Shown in pieces: positions 1 through 7,389 of a stretch of 21,522 nt of DNA (positions are counted from its first letter, which is position 1; every line of letters starts with the position of its first letter). Source of the DNA: JBDNFP01 sp041689775 (GTDB lineage Bacteria; Bacteroidota; Bacteroidia; Cytophagales; Spirosomataceae); assembly GCA_041689775.1 (NCBI GenBank), contig JBDNFP010000456.1, positions 1-21,522 on the forward strand, written 5' to 3'. The notes under the pieces are model-generated. The model saw nothing but the letters and a program-made list of their open reading frames with translations, was not told where the DNA came from and did not search any database. The position numbers and the translations under genes were made by a program.

Positions 1-16
1 AAGACGTAAGAGAACA

Positions 17-41
17 GGGATGATTTAAATCAAATCATCCC
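17..41 (-). terminator. Hairpin terminator after the SlyD-like gene
   Basis: A perfect 10-bp inverted repeat (GGGATGATTT at 17-26, AAATCATCCC at 32-41) with a 5-nt loop lies 7 bp past the stop codon of the minus-strand gene. On that strand the hairpin is followed by TGTTCTCTT, which is pyrimidine-rich but not a clean T-run, so termination may be partial. Confidence 0.6.
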
Positions 42-48
42 AATATAC

Positions 49-564
49 TTATTCGTGCTCTATTCCACCTTCGCCATGTACATGGCCGTGTTCTAGTTCG
101 GATTCAGTTGCTTGGCGAATGCTAAGTACCTTGCCTTGGAAATGCATGCTCTTTCCGGCTAGCGGGTGGTTGAAATCAAGTGTTACGTTTTCGTCACCTA
201 CTTCAATTAGCTGCCCTTGCATCTGCTCGCCTTCCTCGTTAGTCATTGGTATGATATTTCCAATCGTCAGCAGCTCGTCTTGCTCCACGCCTTCCATTTG
301 AAACAAGGACTTGGGTAGTTCAACCACCGCTTCTGGATCAAAATCACCATAACCTTCTTCGGAGTCGATAGTGAAGTCAAATTCTCCCCCAATTTCAAGT
401 CCGCCTAATTGCTCCTCAAACTTTTCGGGAAGTCCGCTCATTTCAAAAACAAAGTACATTGGGTCGGTTTCGTTGACTATCTCAACGAGATTCATATCTC
501 CGTCTGTATCAGGTATGCTAAGGTTGTAGGCTATTCCTACAACTTTATTTTTTTCAATAATCAT
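49..564 (-). CDS. slyD: FKBP-type peptidyl-prolyl cis-trans isomerase, SlyD-like
   Basis: 171 aa. The protein is a cytoplasmic proline isomerase and chaperone of the SlyD branch of the FKBP family. The split FKBP fold is visible: N-terminal strands up to about residue 70, a GYGDFDPEAV turn, an insert-in-flap chaperone region around residues 75-125, and the SlyD signature NHPLAGKSMHF at 132-142. There is no signal peptide. The C-terminal tail is short and histidine-rich (His at 159, 161, 163 and 170); E. coli SlyD has a much longer Ni-binding tail, so metal binding here may be weaker. It is transcribed divergently from the acpH-holA pair and ends at its own hairpin. Family assignment is secure; the symbol follows the closest named relative, and the client proteins are unknown. 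Confidence 0.9.
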   Translation of the reverse strand: MIIEKNKVVGIAYNLSIPDTDGDMNLVEIVNETDPMYFVFEMSGLPEKFEEQLGGLEIGGEFDFTIDSEEGYGDFDPEAVVELPKSLFQMEGVEQDELLTIGNIIPMTNEEGEQMQGQLIEVGDENVTLDFNHPLAGKSMHFQGKVLSIRQATESELEHGHVHGEGGIEHE

Positions 565-621
565 TTGTTTGTTTGGATAAAATAATGGTTGTTGAAGTAG
601 TTTTTACTTGGTATTAGATGC

Positions 622-649
622 TTGTTAAAACAAAGCTACGGTAAATTCG
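622..649 (+). promoter_or_regulatory. Possible promoter for acpH-holA, overlapping the divergent one
   Basis: TTG at 622-624, 17 bp, then TAAATTCG at 642-649, which is one base off TAnnTTTG. This would start transcription near 656, about 12 nt before the acpH ATG. It overlaps the minus-strand promoter almost completely. Confidence 0.3.
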
Positions 650-658
650 CAACACAAA
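631..658 (-). promoter_or_regulatory. Predicted Bacteroidota-type promoter for the SlyD-like gene
   Basis: On the minus strand, TAGCTTTG (631-638) matches the TAnnTTTG -7 element exactly. A TTTG (655-658) sits upstream with 16 bp between its TTG and the -7 element, slightly short of usual spacing. Transcription would begin near 624, giving a leader of about 60 nt. Confidence 0.5.
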
Positions 659-668
659 CCCTCTACGA

Positions 669-1274
669 ATGAATTTTTTGGCGCATATACTCCTATCAGG
701 AGATCGGGAAGGGGTCATCATGGGTAATTTTGCAGGGGACTTTATTAAGGGCAAATTAACTCTAGAAAGGACTTATACCTGGATTCCGGATTATTTACTT
801 GGGCTCAAATTACATCGATTTATTGATACCTATACGGATACCCATCCTATTGTTCGGGACGCCAAAAAAGTACTATCCAAAGCCTACCCCCGGGTAGCCG
901 GAGTGGTGTTAGATATTTACTTCGATTATTTTTTGGCGAATCATTTTGAAGAATACGCTGAAGAACCGCTTTCCGGTTTTGCGAAAAAATCCTACGATGT
1001 TATTTTAAGGAACCAAGAGCAGATACCTGAAGCGATGAAACCAATGGCAGAAGCCATGATTCGGCACGATTGGCTGGGTCATTACAAAGAAATCAGTGGG
1101 ATAAAGCGTTCTTTTGATGGCTTATCTCGTAGGTTTAGTTTTCTGAATGGCATTGAAGGGGCAGAAAACGAATTGTTGCGAAATTTTCCTGTTTATGAAG
1201 CGGCATTCTTAGAGTTTTTTCCATTACTACAAGCCGCTGCTAAGAATTATATTTCAGAATCAAGGTTAGATTAA
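669..1274 (+). CDS. acpH: Acyl carrier protein phosphodiesterase (AcpH / DUF479 family)
   Basis: 201 aa, the usual length for the family. Members remove the 4'-phosphopantetheine arm from holo-ACP, giving apo-ACP, and so affect fatty-acid synthesis capacity. The sequence opens with the family hallmark MNFLAHILLSGD followed by GNFAGDFIKG (residues 19-28), and carries the conserved LHRFIDTYTDTHP segment (about 48-60) whose His and Asp residues belong to the divergent HD-like metal site. A later DIYFDYFLANHF block (about 80-91) is also typical. It is a cytoplasmic protein. It precedes holA by 3 bp, so the two are probably co-transcribed, although no functional link is known. The activity of Bacteroidota members is inferred from E. 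coli AcpH. Confidence 0.85.
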   Translation: MNFLAHILLSGDREGVIMGNFAGDFIKGKLTLERTYTWIPDYLLGLKLHRFIDTYTDTHPIVRDAKKVLSKAYPRVAGVVLDIYFDYFLANHFEEYAEEPLSGFAKKSYDVILRNQEQIPEAMKPMAEAMIRHDWLGHYKEISGIKRSFDGLSRRFSFLNGIEGAENELLRNFPVYEAAFLEFFPLLQAAAKNYISESRLD

Positions 1275-1277
1275 TCC

Positions 1278-2297
1278 ATGGCATTAACACCCGAAGCGAT
1301 ACTAAAAGAAATCAGGACGAAACAGTATAAACCGGTCTACTTCATGTACGGGGATGAACCCTACTACATAGATTTGATTGCGGATGAGCTGGAAAAGAAT
1401 ATTGTACCGGAATCAGAAAAAGGCTTCAATCAGTTTATAGTGTACGGGAAAGATACCGATGTAGCCAGTGTACTGAGTTACGCAAAAAGGTACCCTTTTA
1501 TGGCGGAGCGACAGTTGGTATTGGTCAAAGAGGCGCATAAATTAGCCGGTTTTGACCAGAAAGATCAACAAAGCCGGCTAGAAGAATATGCACATAATCC
1601 ATTGTCGAGTACAGTACTGGTTTTTTGCTTTCAGGATAAGGCCGATGAGCGTCGTACTTACATCAAAGCATTTAATAAACAGGGAGCCGTAGTTCAGTCA
1701 AAAAAACTATATGACAACAAGTTACCCGAATGGGTTGCCAATTATTGTCATACTCACGGGGTGAAAATTAGCCCTAAGGCGGTCCAAATGCTGGTTGATA
1801 ATATTGGCAATGATCTAAAACGTCTGGTAAGTGAAATTCAGAAAATGCTCATTAACCTCAAAGCAGGAGAAGGAATTGATGCCGATTTGATCGAAAAGTA
1901 CGTGGGTATCAGTAAGGAGTATAATGTATTTGAGTTTCAAAAGGCATTGATGATGCGGGATGTGTACAAATCAAATAAGATTGCTAACTATTTTGCATCT
2001 AACCCGAAGGATAATCCATTGGCGCCAATTCTTATTATTCTGTATAATTTTTTTAGTAAGGTATTGCTTGTACACGGCTCATCCGACCGTTCAGACCATG
2101 GGTTGGCGGCTTTACTTAGCGTAAATCCATTCTTTGTAAAAGACTATACTGCGGCTCTACGCAACTACCCGGTTGCCAAGGTAGCCCGGATTATTCATTC
2201 TCTTCGGACAGCAGATGCTCAATTGAAAGGAATAGAAGGAGGGGCTGCCAAGGAAGGAGACTTATTGAAGGAGTTAGTATTTAAGGTAATTCACTAG
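1278..2297 (+). CDS. holA: DNA polymerase III subunit delta
   Basis: 339 aa, normal for the family. Delta is the clamp-loader wrench that opens the beta sliding clamp during replication. The N-terminal P-loop-like fold is seen in the segment around KPVYFMYGDEPYYIDL (residues 17-32), followed by an RYPFMAERQLVLVKEAHKL strand and helix (about 71-89), and a middle AAA+ lid region around KAVQMLVDNIGNDLKRLVSE. The C-terminal helical collar domain (about 210-339) contains FEFQKALMMRD and ends in GGAAKEGDLLKELVFKVI. It has no Walker A motif, as expected for delta. The stop is followed by a convergent tRNA unit; no clean terminator for holA itself is visible. Confidence 0.93.
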   Translation: MALTPEAILKEIRTKQYKPVYFMYGDEPYYIDLIADELEKNIVPESEKGFNQFIVYGKDTDVASVLSYAKRYPFMAERQLVLVKEAHKLAGFDQKDQQSRLEEYAHNPLSSTVLVFCFQDKADERRTYIKAFNKQGAVVQSKKLYDNKLPEWVANYCHTHGVKISPKAVQMLVDNIGNDLKRLVSEIQKMLINLKAGEGIDADLIEKYVGISKEYNVFEFQKALMMRDVYKSNKIANYFASNPKDNPLAPILIILYNFFSKVLLVHGSSDRSDHGLAALLSVNPFFVKDYTAALRNYPVAKVARIIHSLRTADAQLKGIEGGAAKEGDLLKELVFKVIH

Positions 2298-2364
2298 GGA
2301 AGGTAAGTAAGGTAGTAACAATAGTAGAAGAGGGTTTTGGGGACGCAAAATCCTGAAAGAGACT

Positions 2365-2393
2365 AAAAAAAAAGGCAAGTCAAGAGACTTGCC
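2365..2393 (-). terminator. Intrinsic terminator of the tRNA transcript
   Basis: On the minus strand, GGCAAGT and ACTTGCC form a perfect 7-bp stem (2374-2380 with 2387-2393) with a 6-nt loop, followed by nine T residues (plus-strand A-run 2365-2373). It begins only 5 nt after the tRNA 3' end. Confidence 0.88.
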
Positions 2394-2397
2394 TTCG

Positions 2398-2471
2398 TAG
2401 CGGGGAGCAGAATCGAACTGCCGACCTCAGGGTTATGAATCCTGCGCTCTAACCGTCTGAGCTACCCCGCC
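2398..2471 (-). tRNA. tRNA-Met (anticodon CAT), elongator type
   Basis: A 74-nt cloverleaf on the minus strand: acceptor GGCGGGG paired with CCCCGCT (first pair is a G-T wobble), discriminator A, D stem GCTC/GAGC, anticodon loop TTCATAA, variable loop AGGTC, T stem GGCAG/CTGCT with loop TTCGATT. The CCA end is not encoded. The C11-G24 pair and the paired acceptor end argue against initiator tRNA. CAT tRNAs can also be the lysidine-modified tRNA-Ile2; the sequence alone does not fully exclude that. The last anticodon-stem pair (A31 with C39) is a mismatch. Confidence 0.9.
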
Positions 2472-2485
2472 GAATTATTGTGGTG

Positions 2486-2516
2486 CAAATGTATGTCAAA
2501 AAAAAATATACTCCAA
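2486..2516 (-). promoter_or_regulatory. Promoter of the tRNA gene, exact Bacteroidota consensus
   Basis: On the minus strand, TTG (2514-2516), exactly 20 bp, then TACATTTG (2486-2493): a full match to the Bacteroidota -33/-7 pattern. The -7 element ends 15 nt before the mature tRNA 5' end, leaving a short 5' leader for RNase P to remove. This is the best promoter in the window. Confidence 0.8.
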
Positions 2517-2693
2517 TAAATTTTGTTTATTTCGGGGTAGTAACCTAAATTACAGAACAATGTCAAGTGGGATTAGAACACCCATAATGTCATGCATACT
2601 GCATCGTAGAAGATTATAATGAATTGATTCTAAGTAGTTAGTATTTTTCTCAAAGCAGGATTTTTCTAAGATTAAACCTTTAAAAAAAAGACT

Positions 2694-3086
2694 ATGGAAA
2701 AGCATAAATTTATTACAGAATTTGAATTAAGATCTTCTCCTAGGGTCCTTTTTCCTTACCTAAGCACTGCTTCTGGTCTAGAACAATGGTTCGCCGAGAA
2801 AGTAACTATTCTGCCAGATCACCGCTTCGACTTTCAATGGGATGGCAGCAGTCACTTTGCCCGGCAGACTTCCCACCGTCTCAACAAGGCCGTTCGGTTC
2901 GAGTTTGAAGGGAATGAAGACCCTACCGAAGATACCAATTATGTTGAAATGAAACTTGAAGTAAGCGATTTAACACAATCTACCTACCTTCGTGTCGTTG
3001 ATTATTCACAGACGATGGATGAAGAAGAGTTATCCTCCCTGTGGAACGGATTAATGGATAATCTAAAGGAAATTGTAGGTAGTTAA
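2694..3086 (+). CDS. START-like domain protein (Bacteroidota family), function unknown
   Basis: 130 aa. The fold is that of a small SRPBCC / START-like protein: an N-terminal strand (KFITEFELRSSPRVLFPYLS, residues 4-23), a helix ending GLEQWFAEKV (28-37), a run of alternating strands (FDFQWDG, VRFEFEG, YVEMKLEVSD), and a long C-terminal helix from EEELSSLWNGLMDNLKEIV. This resembles the AHSA1-type proteins that hold hydrophobic ligands or bind chaperones. There is no signal peptide or membrane segment, so it is cytoplasmic. The stop codon abuts the ATG of the LptF/LptG gene with no base between them, so translation is likely coupled. The neighbour suggests a role near lipid or LPS export, but that is inference from position only. 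The 220 bases upstream (back to the tRNA) contain no convincing plus-strand promoter. Confidence 0.8.
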   Translation: MEKHKFITEFELRSSPRVLFPYLSTASGLEQWFAEKVTILPDHRFDFQWDGSSHFARQTSHRLNKAVRFEFEGNEDPTEDTNYVEMKLEVSDLTQSTYLRVVDYSQTMDEEELSSLWNGLMDNLKEIVGS

Positions 3087-4598
3087 ATGAAAAAGCTTGA
3101 CAAGCTTGTGTTGAAGTCCTTCTGGGGACCTTTTGTAGTTACATTATCGGTTGTGGTCTTTATCTTTTTGATGAGGATTATGATTTTTTATATAGACGAG
3201 TTTGTTTCGAAGGACGTAGGCCTTACGGAATATGCCCGTCTTTTTTTCTTTTTTGCCCTCAGTACCGTTCCTATTGCTTTGCCGCTTGCTATGTTGTTAT
3301 CGTCATTAATGGCGTTTGGTAACCTTGGCGAATTCTTTGAGCTGACCGCGATAAAAAGTGCTGGTATTTCGGTGGTAAGGGTTATGCGCCCACTTTTCGT
3401 AATCGCCCTTATCATCAGTACATTCTCCTTCTTCTTTAATGATAGGGTAGTACCGTGGGCAAACCTGAAAGGGTATAGTTTACTCTATGATATCAAAACC
3501 ACCAAAGCTACCCTAAAAATCAAGGAGGGGATATTTTATAATGACCTTCCGGGCTATAGCATCAAGGTTGACAAAAAGATGGATGATGGATCAGGTTTGA
3601 TGAAAGGAATGATTATCTATAAACAGGATAATGCTTCCTATGAGCGGGGAAACACCCAGGTGATCTTGGCCGATTCTGGTAAAATGTACACCATTAATAA
3701 TAATGGATACCTCGTCATTGAATTATTCGACGGAAATAATTACCAAGAGATGCAAAGTCAGGGGGGAGGGCGTTCGGGGGCCTACGTATCGAGCCCTTCC
3801 AGTTCCTCGCCGGAGAATTCTAACTTTATGCGAAATAGATTCGATGAGTATAAATTGGTGGTTAGCCTTGAATCTTTTGGGATGAAGCGGACCGACGAGG
3901 ATATGTTTAAGTACCACGAGTACATGAAAAACATCGAGGCACTTAACGAAACTACCGACTCTCTTCGTAAAGACCTTGTCCGTGCCCAGGACAATCTGAT
4001 TCCCAATAGCAAGCAATACTTTTCCTATAAATTCAGGGTAGGCACCGACTATGCCAGCAAACTATCCAACGGCCCGTGGATTGATTCCCTATTGGCGCGG
4101 CCTATCAGTGACAGTTTGAAGACCGTAATACTTGCCAATGCGAAGAGTTCAGCCAACAGCATGAAAAGTTTTGCCGTCTCAAATGCTGATTACCTTTCAA
4201 ATAAATTAAAGGAAGGAAACCGGTATGAGCTGGAAAAGCTACACAAGTACACGCAGGCATTTTCTTGTTTTGTGATGTTCCTGATCGGAGCTCCCCTCGG
4301 CGCCATTATAAAAAAAGGAGGATTTGGCGTTCCGGTACTTGTTTCAATTATCTTCTTTATATTACTGTATGTACTTACTATCCAAGGAGATAAGTACGTC
4401 AAGGATGGGTTGCTGAATGTGTTTACCGGAGCTTGGCTCGCCAACTCTGTTTTGCTAGTGGCTGGTTTGTACTTTATTGAACGGGCCAGAAAAGATTCCC
4501 GAATCTTCGAAAAGGATGTATATCAGATCTTTTGGACAAAAATCCGAAATCGGTACTTTAAGCCGAAGGGATTAACCTTTGTTGATGCAAGTAAGTAA
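3087..4598 (+). CDS. LptF/LptG family permease (YjgP/YjgQ), LPS export
   Basis: 503 aa. Permease subunit of the Lpt ABC transporter that extracts lipopolysaccharide from the inner membrane and passes it to the periplasmic bridge. Six membrane segments are visible: about 12-33, 54-76 and 101-120 before, and about 391-407, 414-432 and 448-464 after, a large periplasmic beta-jellyroll region. The coupling-helix motif EFFELTAIKSAGISVVRVMRP (start about residue 82) is typical. The periplasmic region carries a Gly/Ser-rich stretch near 225-245 and a charged helical stretch near 275-370, making it longer than the E. coli proteins (about 360 aa), as is common in Bacteroidota. The other permease and LptB ATPase are not in this window, so I cannot say whether this is LptF or LptG. 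It is directly fused in transcription to the START-like gene. Confidence 0.88.
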   Translation: MKKLDKLVLKSFWGPFVVTLSVVVFIFLMRIMIFYIDEFVSKDVGLTEYARLFFFFALSTVPIALPLAMLLSSLMAFGNLGEFFELTAIKSAGISVVRVMRPLFVIALIISTFSFFFNDRVVPWANLKGYSLLYDIKTTKATLKIKEGIFYNDLPGYSIKVDKKMDDGSGLMKGMIIYKQDNASYERGNTQVILADSGKMYTINNNGYLVIELFDGNNYQEMQSQGGGRSGAYVSSPSSSSPENSNFMRNRFDEYKLVVSLESFGMKRTDEDMFKYHEYMKNIEALNETTDSLRKDLVRAQDNLIPNSKQYFSYKFRVGTDYASKLSNGPWIDSLLARPISDSLKTVILANAKSSANSMKSFAVSNADYLSNKLKEGNRYELEKLHKYTQAFSCFVMFLIGAPLGAIIKKGGFGVPVLVSIIFFILLYVLTIQGDKYVKDGLLNVFTGAWLANSVLLVAGLYFIERARKDSRIFEKDVYQIFWTKIRNRYFKPKGLTFVDASK

Positions 4599-4610
4599 GA
4601 ATACTTTCAT

Positions 4611-4653
4611 TTATTAAAAATAAAACCGTACTTTTGTGGTTTATTTTTAATAA
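4611..4653 (+). repeat. AT-rich inverted repeat spanning the rpsO promoter
   Basis: Left arm TTATTAAAAATAAAACC (4611-4627) and right arm GGTTTATTTTTAATAA (4638-4653) are complementary except for one extra T/A. The 10-base centre holds the -7 element TACTTTTG. It could act as an operator, as a weak terminator for the upstream permease gene, or be chance in AT-rich DNA; the arm length makes chance less likely. Confidence 0.55.
4629..4636 (+). promoter_or_regulatory. -7 element of a predicted rpsO promoter
   Basis: TACTTTTG matches TAnnTTTG exactly, 46 bp before the rpsO start codon. No clear TTG is seen at the -33 distance; the upstream region is A/T tracts. Confidence 0.5.
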
Positions 4654-4681
4654 AATTTCAATTTAATCTGTTGTTACAATC

Positions 4682-4957
4682 ATGTATTTAACCACGGACA
4701 AGAAGAAATCAATCTTCGAAAGCCAAGGATTTAAGAAATCATCTGACGACACTGGGTCAGCCGAATCACAAATTTCCCTTTTTACGTACCGTATTAATTA
4801 TCTCACAGAGCACCTAAAAACGCACAAGAAAGATAACGACACCCGTTTGGGACTTCTCAAAATGGTAGGTAAGCGTAGACGGTTATTGGACTATCTTTTT
4901 AGGAAGGATATCAGTCGTTACCGCGCTATTATCGCGGAACTGAATCTCCGTAAGTAA
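4682..4957 (+). CDS. rpsO: 30S ribosomal protein S15
   Basis: 91 aa, close to the family's usual 89. S15 binds the central domain of 16S rRNA early in small-subunit assembly. The characteristic segments are present: the GSAESQISLFTYRINYLTEHLKTHKKD stretch (start about residue 25) and the RNA-binding LGLLKMVGKRRRLLDYLFRKD block (about 57-77), followed by YRAIIAELNLRK at the C terminus. In many bacteria rpsO is followed by pnp, as here, and S15 often represses its own translation by binding its leader. The leader here would be about 40 nt and includes the right arm of an inverted repeat; I cannot tell whether that is the S15 site. Confidence 0.97.
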   Translation: MYLTTDKKKSIFESQGFKKSSDDTGSAESQISLFTYRINYLTEHLKTHKKDNDTRLGLLKMVGKRRRLLDYLFRKDISRYRAIIAELNLRK

Positions 4958-4968
4958 AATGAATTGAG

Positions 4969-5005
4969 TCAGGGAATTTGCCAAAGCGTAAATTCCCTGA
5001 TTTTT
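4969..5005 (+). terminator. Intrinsic terminator between rpsO and pnp
   Basis: A perfect 11-bp stem (TCAGGGAATTT at 4969-4979, AAATTCCCTGA at 4990-5000) with a 10-nt loop, followed by five T residues. It starts 11 bp after the rpsO stop. In E. coli the corresponding region carries both a terminator and RNase processing sites; here it would at least partly separate rpsO from pnp. Confidence 0.85.
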
Positions 5006-5179
5006 GTTGCTAATTACCCTACTTTCTGTCCAAACTTTACCCTATCAATAATAACCTTGATAATTTGTTTATTGGAACAGATATATATGGTATAGACAGG
5101 CCTTTATGTCAGGGAATACTGAATTAGAATACAAGCGGAAATAAAATAAAGCGGTTCTTCATACACTTATCCAAATTCT

Positions 5180-7309
5180 ATGCTATTTAATGTCGTAACG
5201 AAGACAATTACTCTTCCCGATAGCAGAACTATCTCAATTGAAACTGGTAAACTAGCCAAACAAGCCGATGGGTCCGTAGTGGTCCGTATGGGTGATACTA
5301 TGTTACTTGCTACGGTAGTGGCTAATAAAGAAATTAAAACGGGGGTAGATTTCTTACCCCTTTCAGTAGATTACCAAGAAAAGTTTGCTTCGGCAGGTCG
5401 GATTCCGGGTAGCTTCATGCGCCGCGAAGGAAGACTTTCCGACCACGAAGTATTGATTTGCCGGATTGTAGACCGCGCGCTACGCCCATTGTTTCCATCA
5501 GATTACCATGCTGATACGCAGGTAAATATTCAGCTAATCTCAGCGGATTCGCAGGTACCACCTGATGCACTAGCTTGTTTAGCCGCCAATGCAGCTCTGA
5601 TGGTTTCGGATATTCCGTATAACGGACCGTGTTCGGAAGTACGTGTGGCGAAAATTGATGGCAAATACGTAGTGAATCCTACTACCGCCGAATTGGTTAA
5701 CGCTACTCTCGAATTGATGGTAGGGGCTACCGAGAAGGATATTTGTATGGTAGAAGGAGAACTGGCGGAAGCTCAGGAAGAGGAAATCATTGAGGCACTT
5801 AAAGTTGCTCATGATGTCATCAAGGAGCAATGTAAAATCTTAAAGGAGCTTGAAGCGGCCGTTGGCAAAACTGAAAAGCGCGAATACCAAGGCGATCCAG
5901 TAGACAAGGAGCTCGAAGCTAGAATTAAAGAATTCTGTTACGACAAGGTGTATGCCGTTGCAATGCAAAGCTCACCAAGCAAGCAAGTACGTAAAGATGG
6001 CTTCAAAGCAGTACTGGAAGAATTCAAAGAAACTATTGGTGAAGAGGAGGAGATAGACTCATCTTTGATCAAGCGTTACTTCCACGATGTTGAGTCTGAG
6101 GCAGTACGCCGCATGGTACTTGACGAAAGAAAGCGTCTTGATGGTCGTAAATTAAACGAAATTCGTCCGATTGCCTGTGAGGTCGACTTTTTGCCCGGTG
6201 CCCACGGTTCGGCACTTTTTACTCGTGGTGAAACTCAGTCGTTGACTACAGTTACGCTAGGTACCAAAATGGATGAGCAGATTGTTGATACTGCCATGTA
6301 TTATGGATACAGCAAATTTATGTTGCATTACAACTTCCCAGGCTTCTCAACCGGTGAGGTAAAGCCAAACCGTGGACCAGGACGTCGTGAAGTAGGACAC
6401 GGAAACTTGGCGCTTCGCGCAATCAAGAAGATACTTCCCGTTGAATCTGAAAATCCATATACTATTCGTATTGTTTCGGATATTCTGGAATCAAACGGTT
6501 CGTCCTCCATGGCTACCGTGTGTGCGGGATCTTTGGCACTGATGGATTCGGGTCTTAAAATAAAGGCTCCGGTATCAGGTATTGCCATGGGACTTATCTC
6601 TGATCCGGTAACAGGTGAGTATGCTGTACTTTCAGATATTCTGGGTGATGAAGATCACCTAGGTGATATGGACTTCAAGGTTACGGGAACTGCCAAAGGT
6701 ATTACCGCTTGCCAGATGGACATCAAAGTAGATGGTCTTTCGTATGAAGTACTGACCGAGGCATTGCTACAAGCCAAAGAAGGTCGTCTTCATATACTTG
6801 GTGAAATGAGTAAGGCACTAGCCACCTCACGTCCAGATCTAAAACCACATACTCCACGTGCGATCGTTATCAAAATCGAGCGTGAAATGATTGGTGCTGT
6901 CATCGGACCGGGTGGTAAGGTAGTTCAGGACATTCAGAAAGAATCTGGTGCGACTGTTTCAATCGAAGAAAAAGATAACGCAGGTTTCGTGAGTATCTTC
7001 TCGGCGAACAAAGAAGCAATGGACAAAGCAGTAGCACGTATTAAAGGAATCGTGATGGTGCCCGAAATCGGTGAAGAATATACCGGAAAGGTTAAAACCA
7101 TTATGCCATTTGGTGCCTTTGTAGAATTCCTTCCCGGTAAAGATGGATTATTGCACATTTCTGAGATCAAGTGGGAGCGCCTAGAAAACATGGACGGAGT
7201 ACTTGAAGTAGGAGAAGAAGTTAAAGTAAAGCTTGTAGACGTAGACAAGAAGACCGGAAAGTACCGTTTATCACGTAAAGTATTGCTTCCAAAACCAGAG
7301 AAGCAATAA
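5180..7309 (+). CDS. pnp: Polyribonucleotide nucleotidyltransferase (PNPase)
   Basis: 709 aa, matching the family (E. coli 711). It degrades RNA 3' to 5' with inorganic phosphate, releasing nucleoside diphosphates, and can also add tails. Domains in order: first RNase PH core (about 10-225), an alpha-helical linker (about 240-310), the catalytic second RNase PH core (about 315-545) with GFSTGEVKPNRGPGRREVG and the metal-binding DILGDEDHLGDMD (Asp486 and Asp492, in register with the E. coli catalytic aspartates as I recall them), a KH domain with the IGPGGK loop (about 575-580), and an S1 domain (about 630-700, TGKVKTIMPFGAFVEF). All key residues look intact. The 222-base gap upstream holds the rpsO terminator and a long leader with a repeat of the terminator arm; I see no consensus promoter in it. 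Confidence 0.98.
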   Translation: MLFNVVTKTITLPDSRTISIETGKLAKQADGSVVVRMGDTMLLATVVANKEIKTGVDFLPLSVDYQEKFASAGRIPGSFMRREGRLSDHEVLICRIVDRALRPLFPSDYHADTQVNIQLISADSQVPPDALACLAANAALMVSDIPYNGPCSEVRVAKIDGKYVVNPTTAELVNATLELMVGATEKDICMVEGELAEAQEEEIIEALKVAHDVIKEQCKILKELEAAVGKTEKREYQGDPVDKELEARIKEFCYDKVYAVAMQSSPSKQVRKDGFKAVLEEFKETIGEEEEIDSSLIKRYFHDVESEAVRRMVLDERKRLDGRKLNEIRPIACEVDFLPGAHGSALFTRGETQSLTTVTLGTKMDEQIVDTAMYYGYSKFMLHYNFPGFSTGEVKPNRGPGRREVGHGNLALRAIKKILPVESENPYTIRIVSDILESNGSSSMATVCAGSLALMDSGLKIKAPVSGIAMGLISDPVTGEYAVLSDILGDEDHLGDMDFKVTGTAKGITACQMDIKVDGLSYEVLTEALLQAKEGRLHILGEMSKALATSRPDLKPHTPRAIVIKIEREMIGAVIGPGGKVVQDIQKESGATVSIEEKDNAGFVSIFSANKEAMDKAVARIKGIVMVPEIGEEYTGKVKTIMPFGAFVEFLPGKDGLLHISEIKWERLENMDGVLEVGEEVKVKLVDVDKKTGKYRLSRKVLLPKPEKQ

Positions 7310-7389
7310 GGTGCGGTTTATTATTTTTCCGTTATGAAATGATTTTGTTACGTATTGCGTTATACTATTAATACATCAAAATATTACAA

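Noticed and set aside
2331..2354. 9-bp hairpin (one wobble) after holA, considered as its terminator
   Set aside because: There is no T-run on either strand, so it does not qualify as an intrinsic terminator.
3723..4016. Minus-strand open frames opposite the periplasmic insert of the LptF/G gene
   Set aside because: Two overlapping frames opposite a clearly coding region with no domain support; shadows of the permease gene.
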